From NCBI GenBank assembly GCA_029945985.1, contig JAQSDP010000415.1, positions 1 to 22,769 on the forward strand: DNA of 22,769 nucleotides. Reading direction: 5' to 3'. The position numbers were made by a program, and so were the translations under genes. Of this stretch, positions 7,847 through 14,654 are shown one piece after another. Below the pieces are notes generated by a model. It was not told the DNA's origin. It ran no database searches and saw only the letters and a program-made list of their open reading frames with translations. Position 1 is the first letter of the stretch, and every line of letters starts with the position of its first letter. The stretch is from a bacterium. Its GTDB lineage: Bacteria; Acidobacteriota; Blastocatellia; Pyrinomonadales; Pyrinomonadaceae.

Positions 7847-8341
7847 CTAACTTTGCCTAGAACGAATAGGAAGCAGAGCGCGTTCAGACGAATCCTCAGC
7901 AAACGGATCGTAACCTTCAGGAAGTATCTCGAAGTGAGGCCGCAGGTCCAACTCAAACTCCGACGCAGGCAGCCACTCCCCGAAAATATATCCGAACGTC
8001 CGCGGGGCCTCTGACGCCGGTCCAACGTGAGTAAACTCCGCGTACTTCCCCGATGGAATGATCAGAGATTCAAGACCATCCGGAACACCCGCCTCGCTCT
8101 CCACGGCAACCGCCGCCCACTTATCAAACTCCGCCGACGGATCGAACGACGAGAACGAATACGAAGAGTCGTAGACTTTCACCGAATACGACTCTCCACC
8201 GATTTCTCCCGCGATGGTCGGTCTAATGGTCCGAAACCCTCGCCACAGCTTACTCGTCCGGTCCGCCACGAACGACATCCGCAGCCGCGACCCGATCAAA
8301 CGTGTCTCCCGAAAGTCGATGATATTAGGCTCTGCGATCAT
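7847..8341 (-). CDS. GyrI-like / AraC-type effector-binding domain protein
   Basis: A 164-residue stand-alone effector-binding domain, similar to the small-molecule-binding part of AraC and MerR regulators and to GyrI. Recognisable features are the opening IIDFRETRLIGSRLRMSF, a central strand pair, the segment ESLIIPSGKYAEFTHVGPAS and the late FGYIFGEWLPASEFELDLRP. It has no DNA-binding domain, so it may sequester or hydrolyse a small molecule rather than regulate. ATG 8341 is chosen because homology begins there; frame extension upstream runs into the chimeric remnant and the palindromic element. Its ATG overlaps the stop of that remnant as ATGA, which suggests that it originally sat directly behind glmS. 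Confidence 0.75.
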   Translation of the reverse strand: MIAEPNIIDFRETRLIGSRLRMSFVADRTSKLWRGFRTIRPTIAGEIGGESYSVKVYDSSYSFSSFDPSAEFDKWAAVAVESEAGVPDGLESLIIPSGKYAEFTHVGPASEAPRTFGYIFGEWLPASEFELDLRPHFEILPEGYDPFAEDSSERALLPIRSRQS

Positions 8342-8439
8342 TCGACCGTCACCGACTTTGCCAGATTTCTCGGCTGGTCGTCGACTTCGACCTGCCTCAT
8401 CTCTGGCGGCTGGGATTCTCTGACGACGATTGCATTCAT
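8338..8439 (-). pseudogene. Chimeric remnant: start of the oxidoreductase gene fused in frame to the end of glmS
   Basis: A 33-codon frame from ATG 8439 to TGA 8338. Its first part, MNAIVVRESQPPEM, is a divergent copy of the oxidoreductase start MKAIVVREFGPPEV at 7790. Its second part, QPRNLAKSVTVE followed by stop, copies the exact C-terminus of GlmS (stop at 8739). The DNA agrees as well: 8342-8377 resembles 8743-8777, and 8416-8441 resembles 7767-7792. The palindromic element upstream happens to supply GGAGG 8 bases before the ATG, so the peptide might still be translated and couple to the next gene through ATGA. It reads as the junction of an old tandem duplication. Confidence 0.85.
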
Positions 8440-8443
8440 ATAG

Positions 8444-8568
8444 ATTGCCTCCAGCTTTAGCTGGAGGGCGGGTGACCAAATAACTCGGGGCTTTAGCCCA
8501 AATCGAGATTTGGGCTAAAGCCCTAAACTTAATTCCAACCGACACCTCCAGCTAAAGCTGGAGGCAAT
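8444..8568. repeat. 125-bp nested palindromic miniature element (REP doublet/MITE-like)
   Basis: The ends are 24-to-25-base inverted repeats, each itself a hairpin: CCTCCAGC-TTTA-GCTGGAGG (8448-8467) and CCTCCAGC-TAAA-GCTGGAGG (8545-8564). Between them a perfect 17-bp inverted repeat (8488-8504 with 8507-8523) has arms that are again palindromic (GGGC-TTTA-GCCC). There is no coding sequence inside. It lies between the HicB-like gene and the chimeric remnant. The structure is that of paired REP sequences or a small non-autonomous element; no RAYT transposase is in the window. Confidence 0.85.
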
Positions 8569-8575
8569 TGAAAAG

Positions 8576-8728
8576 CTATACTTCCAGGTAAATCTCGATC
8601 GCCTCGCGTATGTTTTCAAGAGCGTCCTCCTGGGTAATACCTGCACTCGCACAACCCGGCAATTCAGGACACCAAGCTGCCCAGTCACCCGACGTTTCGT
8701 CTCGCTCTAGAACAACTCGCCATTTCAT
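8576..8728 (-). CDS. HicB-like single-domain protein
   Basis: A 50-residue protein, MKWRVVLERDETSGDWAAWC then PELPGCASAGITQEDALENI, ending EAIEIYLEV. This is the compact RNase-H-like HicB fold with the family signature CPELPGC-ASAGIT-EDALENIREAI. HicB proteins usually neutralise the HicA mRNA interferase, but no HicA gene is visible on either side and there is no C-terminal DNA-binding domain. It is therefore an orphan antitoxin-like protein of unknown role. ATG 8728 is 10 bases after the glmS stop, so it is probably transcribed with glmS; a longer upstream reading would overlap the end of glmS out of frame. No Shine-Dalgarno is evident. Confidence 0.8.
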   Translation of the reverse strand: MKWRVVLERDETSGDWAAWCPELPGCASAGITQEDALENIREAIEIYLEV

Positions 8729-8738
8729 AAAAACGATA

Positions 8739-10601
8739 TTACTCCACGGTAACCGACTTCGCCAGATTTCTCGGCTGATCGACATCGCAGCCTCGGCGGA
8801 CAGCGATGTGGTATGAGAGAAGCTGAAGCGGCACAACGGCGAGCACCGGTCCGAGCAGATCGGAAGTCTCAGGTATCTCGATCACATGATCGGAAACCTT
8901 CGAGCTCATCGTGTCGCCCTCGGTCAGCACGCTGATAACGATGCCGTCGCGAGCCTTCACTTCCACGATGTTTGAATGCGTCTTCTCATAGCGCAGCTCG
9001 CTGGACGCATTCCCTTCCTCTTTAGTATTCACGACAACGACCGGCAGCTTTTCGTCGATAAGGGCATTCGGCCCATGCTTCATCTCGCCTGCGGGATAGC
9101 CTTCCGCGTGGATGTAACTGATCTCTTTCAACTTCAGAGCACCTTCGAGAGCCACCGGGAAATTGATCCCGCGGCCGAGGTATAAGAAATCCTGTACGCG
9201 GAAAAACTCTTTCGAAAGATCTTCGATCGAATCCGCGTCGTTCAGCAAATGCTCGATCTTCAACGGCAGTTCGGCAAGATCCTGTGCGAGCTTCTTCCCT
9301 TCGTCGCCTGAGATTGTTCCACGCAGCTCACCGAGATAAAGTGCGAATAAATAAAGCGCGATCATCTGAGCGGTAAACGCCTTGGTCGACGCCACGCCGA
9401 TCTCCGGACCCGCGTGCGTCAGGATCGTCCCGTCCGCCTCGCGGTGGATCATCGAACCCTGCACATTGCAGATCGCGAGCACCTGGCAGCCGGCTCGCTT
9501 CGCTTCGCGCATCGCAGCGATCGTGTCCGCCGTCTCACCTGATTGCGAGATCACGATCATCAGATCAGTTTCGCGCAGTACCGGAGCGCGATAGCGAAAT
9601 TCCGACGCATAATCCACCTCGACCGGCACGCGCGCAAGCTTCTCAAGCATGAATTTCCCCGCGTGCCCCGCATGCCACGAGGTCCCGCACGCGGCGATCT
9701 TGATCGAGGTGACGGCGCGGAAATCCTCTTCAGCGATGTTCATCTCGTCGAGATAAACCTTGCCCGTATCGAGCGAAACACGCCCCCGGACCGTATCACG
9801 TACCGCCCGCGGCTGCTCATAGATCTCCTTGAGCATGAAGTGTTTGAACCCGCCCTTCTCCGCCATGATCGGGTCCCAGGTTATCCGCTGCTGCTTCGGC
9901 TCGACGACGTTGCCGTCAAAGTCGGTAACGCGAACGCTGTCTTTCGTCAGTACCGCGATCTCTTTTTCACCGAGATAAAAAACGTCACGCGTATGCTGCA
10001 GGATCGGCGGAATGTCCGAGGCGACAAAGAACTCTCCGTCACCCAACCCGACCACGACCGGAGCACCTTCACGCACCGCGATGATCGTATCCGGCTCATC
10101 GACTGAGATGATCGACAGCGCAAAGATTCCCCGAAGTTCCTTCACCGCTTTCTGCACAGCCTTCTCAAGCGACAGGTTTTCCGTCTCTTTGTAATGCCCG
10201 ATCAGATGGGCGATCACCTCTGTATCCGTCTCAGTCTGAAACGTACTTCCGCTCTCAGCAAGGCGTTCCTTCAGGGTGAGGTAATTCTCGATGATCCCGT
10301 TGTGAACCACGACGACCTTGCCGGACTGATCCCGATGCGGGTGAGCATTCTCCTCCGTCGGACGTCCGTGCGTCGCCCAACGCGTATGCCCGATCCCGTA
10401 CGTCCCGTCGAGTGGCTTCAGCCGAATGACCTCTTCAAGGTTCCGCAACTTCCCTTCCGCACGCCGCATCGACAGTTCGTGATTCTCATCAACCACCGCG
10501 ATCCCCGCCGAATCGTATCCGCGATACTCCAATTTCCTCAGCCCGTCGATGATCAACGGCACTACCTGTTTGTTACCAACGTAACCGACAATTCCACACA
10601 T
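8739..10601 (-). CDS. glmS: Glutamine-fructose-6-phosphate aminotransferase (isomerizing)
   Basis: A 620-residue, full-length GlmS, which makes glucosamine-6-phosphate from fructose-6-phosphate and glutamine, the first committed step to UDP-GlcNAc for peptidoglycan. MCGIVGYVG provides Cys2, the N-terminal nucleophile exposed after Met removal. HTRWATHG and HNGIIENY belong to the class-II glutamine amidotransferase domain (about 1-240). Two SIS sugar isomerase domains follow (ACGTSWHAG, ISQSGETADT, GRGINFPVALEGALKLKEIS). The C-terminus PRNLAKSVTVE is canonical. No Shine-Dalgarno is obvious. No glmS ribozyme-like leader is recognisable; the 47 bases upstream contain part of a repeat array. It is downstream of glmU on the same strand. 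Its last codons are duplicated at 8338-8379. Confidence 0.98.
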   Translation of the reverse strand: MCGIVGYVGNKQVVPLIIDGLRKLEYRGYDSAGIAVVDENHELSMRRAEGKLRNLEEVIRLKPLDGTYGIGHTRWATHGRPTEENAHPHRDQSGKVVVVHNGIIENYLTLKERLAESGSTFQTETDTEVIAHLIGHYKETENLSLEKAVQKAVKELRGIFALSIISVDEPDTIIAVREGAPVVVGLGDGEFFVASDIPPILQHTRDVFYLGEKEIAVLTKDSVRVTDFDGNVVEPKQQRITWDPIMAEKGGFKHFMLKEIYEQPRAVRDTVRGRVSLDTGKVYLDEMNIAEEDFRAVTSIKIAACGTSWHAGHAGKFMLEKLARVPVEVDYASEFRYRAPVLRETDLMIVISQSGETADTIAAMREAKRAGCQVLAICNVQGSMIHREADGTILTHAGPEIGVASTKAFTAQMIALYLFALYLGELRGTISGDEGKKLAQDLAELPLKIEHLLNDADSIEDLSKEFFRVQDFLYLGRGINFPVALEGALKLKEISYIHAEGYPAGEMKHGPNALIDEKLPVVVVNTKEEGNASSELRYEKTHSNIVEVKARDGIVISVLTEGDTMSSKVSDHVIEIPETSDLLGPVLAVVPLQLLSYHIAVRRGCDVDQPRNLAKSVTVE

Positions 10602-10610
10602 AAGATTCGA

Positions 10611-10640
10611 GTAAACAGTGACAAGTCACGAGTGACGAGA
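10611..10640. repeat. GTGAC-type short repeat array, glmS side of the four-helix cassette
   Basis: Contains ACAGTGACAAG, TCACGAG and TGACGAG in close succession. It is related in inverted orientation to the array at 11031-11060 on the other side of the S23-like gene. Similar tracts often flank such genes. Confidence 0.6.
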
Positions 10641-10648
10641 ACCCACGA

Positions 10649-11014
10649 TCACGCTTGAACTTGTTTTCGTAAATGTTTCGACAGACCGATCATCATTCTT
10701 CCAACACTATCGATCTCAAGCATAAGACTCTCAAATTCGGATCGGTTCAGATACTCGAGGTTGGTCGCGATCAACAACTCCGTTTCGAGTTCACTCGCTG
10801 ATCCCTGAGCGATCGAAAGAAACTGGAGAAATTCTTTTGTTGACTGGCGAGCGGCCCCCTCCGCAATGTTCGCAGGAATCGATACGTCAGCCCGCCGAAT
10901 TTGTGAGGTCAATCCGAACCGTTCGTCAGACGGAAACATCTTCGTGACACCATAGATTCTTGTGACCAAGTCCACGGCGCGTTTCCATACTTCAAGTTTC
11001 TCATGTGGCCGCAT
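10649..11014 (-). CDS. Four-helix bundle protein, 23S rRNA intervening-sequence (S23) family
   Basis: A 121-residue protein with the family hallmarks: LEVWKRAVDLVTRIYGVTK near the start, FGLTSQIRRADVSIPANIAE centrally, and STKEFLQFLSIAQGSASELE followed by a helical tail. Members were first found encoded in intervening sequences of 23S rRNA genes but are common as stand-alone genes; they form basic pentameric four-helix bundles and their function is unclear. Here the gene is not in an rRNA gene. It sits in the glmU-glmS operon between two arrays of GTGAC/GTCAC repeats, as if inserted as a cassette. The diversity-generating-retroelement accessory protein Avd shares this fold, but no reverse transcriptase or template repeat is nearby. 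Confidence 0.93.
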   Translation of the reverse strand: MRPHEKLEVWKRAVDLVTRIYGVTKMFPSDERFGLTSQIRRADVSIPANIAEGAARQSTKEFLQFLSIAQGSASELETELLIATNLEYLNRSEFESLMLEIDSVGRMMIGLSKHLRKQVQA

Positions 11015-11030
11015 CGATTCCTTCTCTCTC

Positions 11031-11060
11031 CCGTCACTTGTAACCTGTCACCCGTCACTT
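11031..11060. repeat. GTCAC-type short repeat array, distal side of the four-helix cassette
   Basis: Contains CCGTCACTTGTAACC, TGTCACC and CGTCACTTT in tandem. It includes the stop codon of the 60-residue membrane protein (11055-11057), so the cassette abuts or has replaced the end of that gene. The opposite orientation of the matching array at 10611-10640 gives the cassette inverted ends. Confidence 0.6.
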
Positions 11061-11237
11061 TCCAACTGCCCTAGCCCGCATCACCCACAGCGATGCGAGA
11101 AAGATCCCGATGATGCCGATAACGAAGCGGATCATATCGACGCCGCCGCCTGCCAGAGCAGTTTCCGTCGCACGAAACAATGCGATCAGTCCGAACGTAG
11201 CGGCGATGAGCGCGAGAAAATAAAACAGGATCTTCAT
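11055..11237 (-). CDS. Small membrane protein, two predicted transmembrane segments
   Basis: A 60-residue protein with two hydrophobic stretches (about 4-23 and 36-52) joined by a short polar loop containing GGG, and a basic tail (RARAVGK). No family recognised. Its ATG overlaps the stop of the 109-residue gene by four bases (11234-11237, ATGA), so the two are translationally coupled. The stop lies inside the repeat array next to the S23-like gene, so the C-terminus may have been altered by that insertion. Confidence 0.65.
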   Translation of the reverse strand: MKILFYFLALIAATFGLIALFRATETALAGGGVDMIRFVIGIIGIFLASLWVMRARAVGK

Positions 11238-11563
11238 AGCGAATGATAAATCTCTTCTGAAGTAACCAGGATCGACTGTTCCGGAAGAGCCTCAGCCGCG
11301 GCTTCACGGAGCGCGTCTGCGTACGTAGAGACTTCCTCCAGCCGGTCTTCCAGACTGAAAGGCATATCGGCGTATACTCGCGTTATCCGATCTTCTTCCG
11401 GCTTCTCGCCCGACCTCAGGTAAAGCCCCCGGACGCCCTCGATCACGGTACATCCGCCGAACGTGAACAGGAACTCAGACTCGATCGCCTTTCGCAGCCG
11501 TCGATAGACCTTAGCCTTTTTTTCGGGTAGATATACGTCGATCCTTGTTCGCTTTGACAGCAT
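11234..11563 (-). CDS. Conserved-looking hypothetical protein, 109 residues
   Basis: A soluble protein, MLSKRTRIDVYLPEKKAKVY at the start and a C-terminal helical part (AYADMPFS-like then EEVSTYADALREAAAEALPE). The first part alternates strands and a helix (FLFTFGGCTVIEGVRGLYLR) and may be a small alpha/beta fold. No family recognised. It is coupled to its neighbours: it overlaps the 55-residue gene by 53 bases in another frame and its stop overlaps the ATG of the membrane protein gene. Its place in the glmU operon suggests a link to amino-sugar or envelope metabolism, but this is inference only. Confidence 0.7.
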   Translation of the reverse strand: MLSKRTRIDVYLPEKKAKVYRRLRKAIESEFLFTFGGCTVIEGVRGLYLRSGEKPEEDRITRVYADMPFSLEDRLEEVSTYADALREAAAEALPEQSILVTSEEIYHSL

Positions 11564-11678
11564 TTACAAACTCTTCTTTTCTGGTAATAAAATCTCGCAT
11601 TCGGCTGATAGCCTCGTCCGCGACAACCTGCTCGGGCGACCCTTCTTTCACGTTTGATTTCGACTTGCTCTTCTTCAC
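11511..11678 (-). CDS. Small basic hypothetical protein with GTG start, overlapping glmU
   Basis: A 55-codon frame starting at GTG 11678. The glmU stop and this start share GTGA (11675-11678), the classic arrangement for translational coupling. The product is charged and helical, with a central EQVVADEAISRMRDFITRKE segment and a lysine/arginine-rich end (RRISTRKKG). It has no membrane segment. It ends inside the following gene after a 53-base overlap, so either this overlap is real or the next gene starts later than proposed. No family recognised. Confidence 0.6.
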   Translation of the reverse strand: MKKSKSKSNVKEGSPEQVVADEAISRMRDFITRKEEFVNAVKANKDRRISTRKKG

Positions 11679-13087
11679 GCTGTCTCAGTTTTCGGGGGAG
11701 AATGTTTTCGAGCCGGCACGCCGACTACCAACTCGCCCGCCTCGACATCCTTTGTCACCACACTGCCCGCACCCGTCGAAGCGCCGTCGCCAACCTTGAC
11801 CGGAGCTACTAACATCGTGTCCGACCCGATCCTCACGTTATCTCCGATGTGAGTTTCGTGTTTGCGGACACCGTCGTAGTTGCACGTGATCGTACCGGCG
11901 CCGATGTTCGACTTTTCGCCGATCGTCGCGTCGCCAAGATATGCCAGGTGACTAGCCTTCGACCCGCGGCCGAGGTCAGTCTTCTTCAACTCAACAAAAT
12001 TCCCCACCTTCGCACCCGCTCGCATTACGGCACGCCCGCGAAGATGTGCGAATGGGCCGACCTTGCAATCGCTTTCGATCTCAGAATCGACGATCACGCA
12101 GCTATCAAGTATCTCGACTCCATTCGCGATCTTAGAATCCGCTATCCGCGTGCCCGATCTGATCACGCAGCCGGTCCCGATACGACTTTCTCCTTCGATC
12201 GACACGTTCGGATAGATCACCGTATCGCGCCCGATCCTGGCGAACTCGCTCACATAAGCCGTCCGCGGGTCAATGAACGTCACCCCGTGATCCAGCATCA
12301 GACGCGTGACTACCCGACGCCGCAGCAGCCGTTCGATGTCGGCAAGCTGCATCCGGTTATTGACGCCTTCTATCTCCTGCGTGTCGCCGTGCTGATATAT
12401 CGCGACCGGCTCACCCGCATGCCGCAGCAGCGTCGGCACATCGGTCAGGTAATATTCACCCTGCGCGTTGTCGTTTTTGACGCCTTCTAGAGCCGCGAAC
12501 AACAGTTTCGTATCAAAGCAATAAATACCCGCATTGATCTCGCGTATCTCCCGCTGTTCGTCGCTTGCGTCCTTTTGCTCGACGATCGACTCGAAAATTC
12601 CGCCGTCACCCCGAACGATTCGCCCGTATCCGCTCGGATCCTTCAGCTTCACGGTCAGTATCGTGCTCGCCGCCCCTTTTCCTCGATGCGAAAGATGCTG
12701 GCGAATGAGCCCCGCAAGGGTCTCGGGCCGGATCAACGGAACGTCGCCCGACAATATTACCAACGTCGAATCGCGGTCATGCAGATATTCACGAGCCGAA
12801 TTAACCGCGTCGCCCGTGCCCAACTGTGCCTTTTGCTCGACGAACGTTACCTGCGATTCGTCCAGATCTCGCAGTACCGCCCTGCGGACATCATCGCCCT
12901 GATGGCCGATCACGACATATATCTTTTCAGGCGCCAGCGACGCGGCGGTACGGCAGACATGGCTGATCAGCGGTCGCCCGTCCACTTCGTGCAAGACTTT
13001 TGCCAGGTCCGACCGCATTCGTGTACCAAGTCCCGCAGCCAGGATCAGTACATCGAGCGGCCTATGTTCGATAGGACTTTCTTCCAT
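11675..13087 (-). CDS. glmU: Bifunctional UDP-GlcNAc pyrophosphorylase / glucosamine-1-phosphate N-acetyltransferase
   Basis: A 470-residue GlmU, which acetylates glucosamine-1-phosphate and then couples it to UTP to give UDP-GlcNAc. Residues 1 to about 240 form the uridyltransferase domain with LILAAGLGTRMRSDLAKVLH near the start, GTGDAVNSA and the metal-binding LSGDVPL. The second half is a left-handed beta-helix with hexapeptide repeats; SHLAYLGD carries the likely catalytic His, and NIGAGTITCNYDG is a GlmU signature. Length is slightly above the usual 456. ATG 13087 gives a short N-terminal extension before the core and has no clear Shine-Dalgarno. It heads an operon that leads through small genes to glmS. 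Confidence 0.97.
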   Translation of the reverse strand: MEESPIEHRPLDVLILAAGLGTRMRSDLAKVLHEVDGRPLISHVCRTAASLAPEKIYVVIGHQGDDVRRAVLRDLDESQVTFVEQKAQLGTGDAVNSAREYLHDRDSTLVILSGDVPLIRPETLAGLIRQHLSHRGKGAASTILTVKLKDPSGYGRIVRGDGGIFESIVEQKDASDEQREIREINAGIYCFDTKLLFAALEGVKNDNAQGEYYLTDVPTLLRHAGEPVAIYQHGDTQEIEGVNNRMQLADIERLLRRRVVTRLMLDHGVTFIDPRTAYVSEFARIGRDTVIYPNVSIEGESRIGTGCVIRSGTRIADSKIANGVEILDSCVIVDSEIESDCKVGPFAHLRGRAVMRAGAKVGNFVELKKTDLGRGSKASHLAYLGDATIGEKSNIGAGTITCNYDGVRKHETHIGDNVRIGSDTMLVAPVKVGDGASTGAGSVVTKDVEAGELVVGVPARKHSPPKTETA

Positions 13088-13169
13088 TCATCAATTTTGC
13101 CACAAGATTAGAGTGCCAGTCGCATCCGCGACCGTCGGCTCGTGTCTAGCCTATGTTAACGAGTTTCTA

Positions 13170-13198
13170 TTGATAAGATAAGTCCGCCTGATGACAAT
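13170..13198 (+). promoter_or_regulatory. Candidate sigma-70 promoter of the mglB-like/mglA pair
   Basis: TTGATA (13170-13175) and GACAAT (13193-13198) with an ideal 17-base spacer match the consensus at 5 and 4 of 6 positions. The transcript would have a leader of about 155 bases. A 7-bp hairpin (TCCGCTA 13308-13314 with TAGCGGA 13320-13326) lies in that leader, 36 bases before the start codon. The same DNA could carry a divergent promoter for glmU on the other strand. Confidence 0.4.
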
Positions 13199-13361
13199 CC
13201 CTTGTTTGGCGATGCAAAAACATCTTGAACACCCTGCTGCAGGTGTGGTAACTTCTATCTGCGATATCCGCGCTTTCGCATTCGCCGCCGTCTAAAAACT
13301 CGCCAAATCCGCTAATTCGTAGCGGAATTCTCCACCGAAGATCAGTCAAGGAACCCTTCCA

Positions 13362-13841
13362 ATGGCTCAAGCCTTTATTATTCAAGACCAACAATTCCAG
13401 CGTATGAAGTCCGTGATCGGACGTCTATGCGTGGAATGTGCCGCCCGTGCGGTCTTTCTCGTCGACCGCGATGGACAGACGATCGCCGTTCACGGCGAGA
13501 TCGGCGACATGGACATGACCAGTTTCGCATCGCTCGCCGCCGGCAACGTCGCCGCCACGCACAGCATGGCGAAGCTGATCGGCGAGAACGCTTTTCCATC
13601 GGTCGTCCACGAAGGCGAGCGTGAAAGCATCTTCATCAGCGTGATCGGCCGCAGCCTGCTCGTCGTTGTGTTCGACGAACGCTCGACGCTGGGCCTCGTC
13701 AAGATCCGAGCTAAGAAAGCGAGCTACGAGGTGGCCGCTATTCTCGACGACGCTGCCGAAGATTCCAAAGCATTTCACATCGCTCAGGACTCAGTATTCG
13801 CCGATATCTCCGACGACGATATCGACAGCCTTTTCGCCTAA
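13362..13841 (+). CDS. Roadblock/LC7 domain protein, MglB-like GTPase partner
   Basis: A 159-residue protein with one Roadblock/LC7 fold (about 14-120): MKSVIGRLCVECAARAVFLV, then DRDGQTIAVHGEI, ATHSMAKLIGE and a last strand pair SIFISVIGRSLLVVVF. MglB proteins of this fold dimerise and act as GTPase-activating proteins for MglA, setting cell polarity and motility. The C-terminal tail is acidic (DISDDDIDSLFA). The start is supported by AAGGAA 8 bases upstream. mglA follows after 41 bases, the usual order, so the pair is very probably functional. The symbol is withheld because several Roadblock subgroups exist. Confidence 0.88.
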   Translation: MAQAFIIQDQQFQRMKSVIGRLCVECAARAVFLVDRDGQTIAVHGEIGDMDMTSFASLAAGNVAATHSMAKLIGENAFPSVVHEGERESIFISVIGRSLLVVVFDERSTLGLVKIRAKKASYEVAAILDDAAEDSKAFHIAQDSVFADISDDDIDSLFA

Positions 13842-13882
13842 CAACTCCCAGGCATTCCCCCAGAACAGAACCAACCACCGCT

Positions 13883-14467
13883 ATGACCTTTATCAATTAC
13901 GCTTCACGGGAGATCAACTGCAAGATCGTATATTATGGGCCGGGCCTTTGCGGCAAGACTACGAATCTGCAGCACATCTACGATTCGACCGCGCAGGAAG
14001 CAAAGGGAAAACTCATCAGCCTCGCCACGGAGACAGACCGCACGCTCTTCTTCGATTTCATGCCCCTCGAACTCGGCACCGTCCGCGGATTCAAGACACG
14101 TTTCCACCTCTACACGGTTCCCGGCCAAGTCTATTACGATGCCTCGCGCAAGCTGATCCTAAAAGGCGTAGACGGAGTTGTATTCGTCGCCGACAGCCAG
14201 GAAGAGCGAATGGACGCGAATATCGAATCACTCTATAACCTCGAAGAAAACCTCTCGACGCAAGGGTACGATCTGATGAAGCTCCCTTACGTGCTTCAGC
14301 TAAACAAACGCGACCTGCCGAACGTTATCCCGATGGAAGACCTCGCCTTCGAACTCCGCAAAAAAGACGAGCCCGTCTTCGAAGCCGTCGCCTCCACCGG
14401 AACCGGCGTCTTCGACACCCTAAAAGGCGTCGCCAAACAAGTCCTCACCGAACTCCGTAAAAGCTAG
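13883..14467 (+). CDS. mglA: Ras-like GTPase MglA
   Basis: A 194-residue small GTPase. It opens MTFINYASREINCKIVYYGP with the P-loop GPGLCGKTTN (19-28), the switch-I region TDRTLFFDFMP, a divergent switch-II TVPGQVYYDASR (78-89) in place of Ras DxxGQ, and the guanine-specificity motif NKRD (141-144). This pattern is typical of MglA, which marks the leading cell pole and drives gliding or type IV pilus polarity in Myxococcus and relatives. It needs its Roadblock partner for efficient GTP hydrolysis, and that partner is encoded just upstream. No Shine-Dalgarno is seen. A strong terminator follows at 14544-14580. Confidence 0.95.
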   Translation: MTFINYASREINCKIVYYGPGLCGKTTNLQHIYDSTAQEAKGKLISLATETDRTLFFDFMPLELGTVRGFKTRFHLYTVPGQVYYDASRKLILKGVDGVVFVADSQEERMDANIESLYNLEENLSTQGYDLMKLPYVLQLNKRDLPNVIPMEDLAFELRKKDEPVFEAVASTGTGVFDTLKGVAKQVLTELRKS

Positions 14468-14488
14468 ACTTCTCATCGACTGGAGAGC

Positions 14489-14508
14489 GGCAAGCATCCC
14501 TGCTTGCC
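14489..14508. repeat. Palindromic hairpin GGCAAGCA-TCCC-TGCTTGCC
   Basis: An 8-bp perfect stem with a TCCC loop between the mglA stop and its terminator. It has the same design as the hairpin at 7804-7821 (7-bp stem, TTCC loop) and has no T-run, so it is better read as a dispersed repeat than as a terminator. Confidence 0.65.
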
Positions 14509-14543
14509 ACGCCGCCCGCGGCGTACAACCTCAACCAACGATT

Positions 14544-14580
14544 AAGGCGGCCCGAACCAATTCGGGCCGCCTTATTTTTC
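14544..14580 (+). terminator. Strong intrinsic terminator of the mglB-like/mglA operon
   Basis: AAGGCGGCCCGAA (14544-14556) pairs perfectly with TTCGGGCCGCCTT (14561-14573) around a CCAA loop and is followed by ATTTTTC. It may also serve the convergent gene that ends at 14655, though the T-run favours the plus strand. Confidence 0.92.
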
Positions 14581-14654
14581 TGTATCTATCTTTGTTTTTG
14601 TGGTTCAAGAGCTCCAAATCTCGAATTTCACTTCTAAATGTCAGATCGAAAAAC

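Noticed and set aside
10649..11014. Accessory protein (Avd) of a diversity-generating retroelement
   Set aside because: Same fold family, but there is no reverse transcriptase, template repeat or variable repeat nearby.
11849..12490. A 213-codon plus-strand frame opposite glmU
   Set aside because: It is antisense to the conserved GlmU beta-helix, shows no domain, and its composition (many Arg, His, Pro) is that of a reverse-strand shadow.
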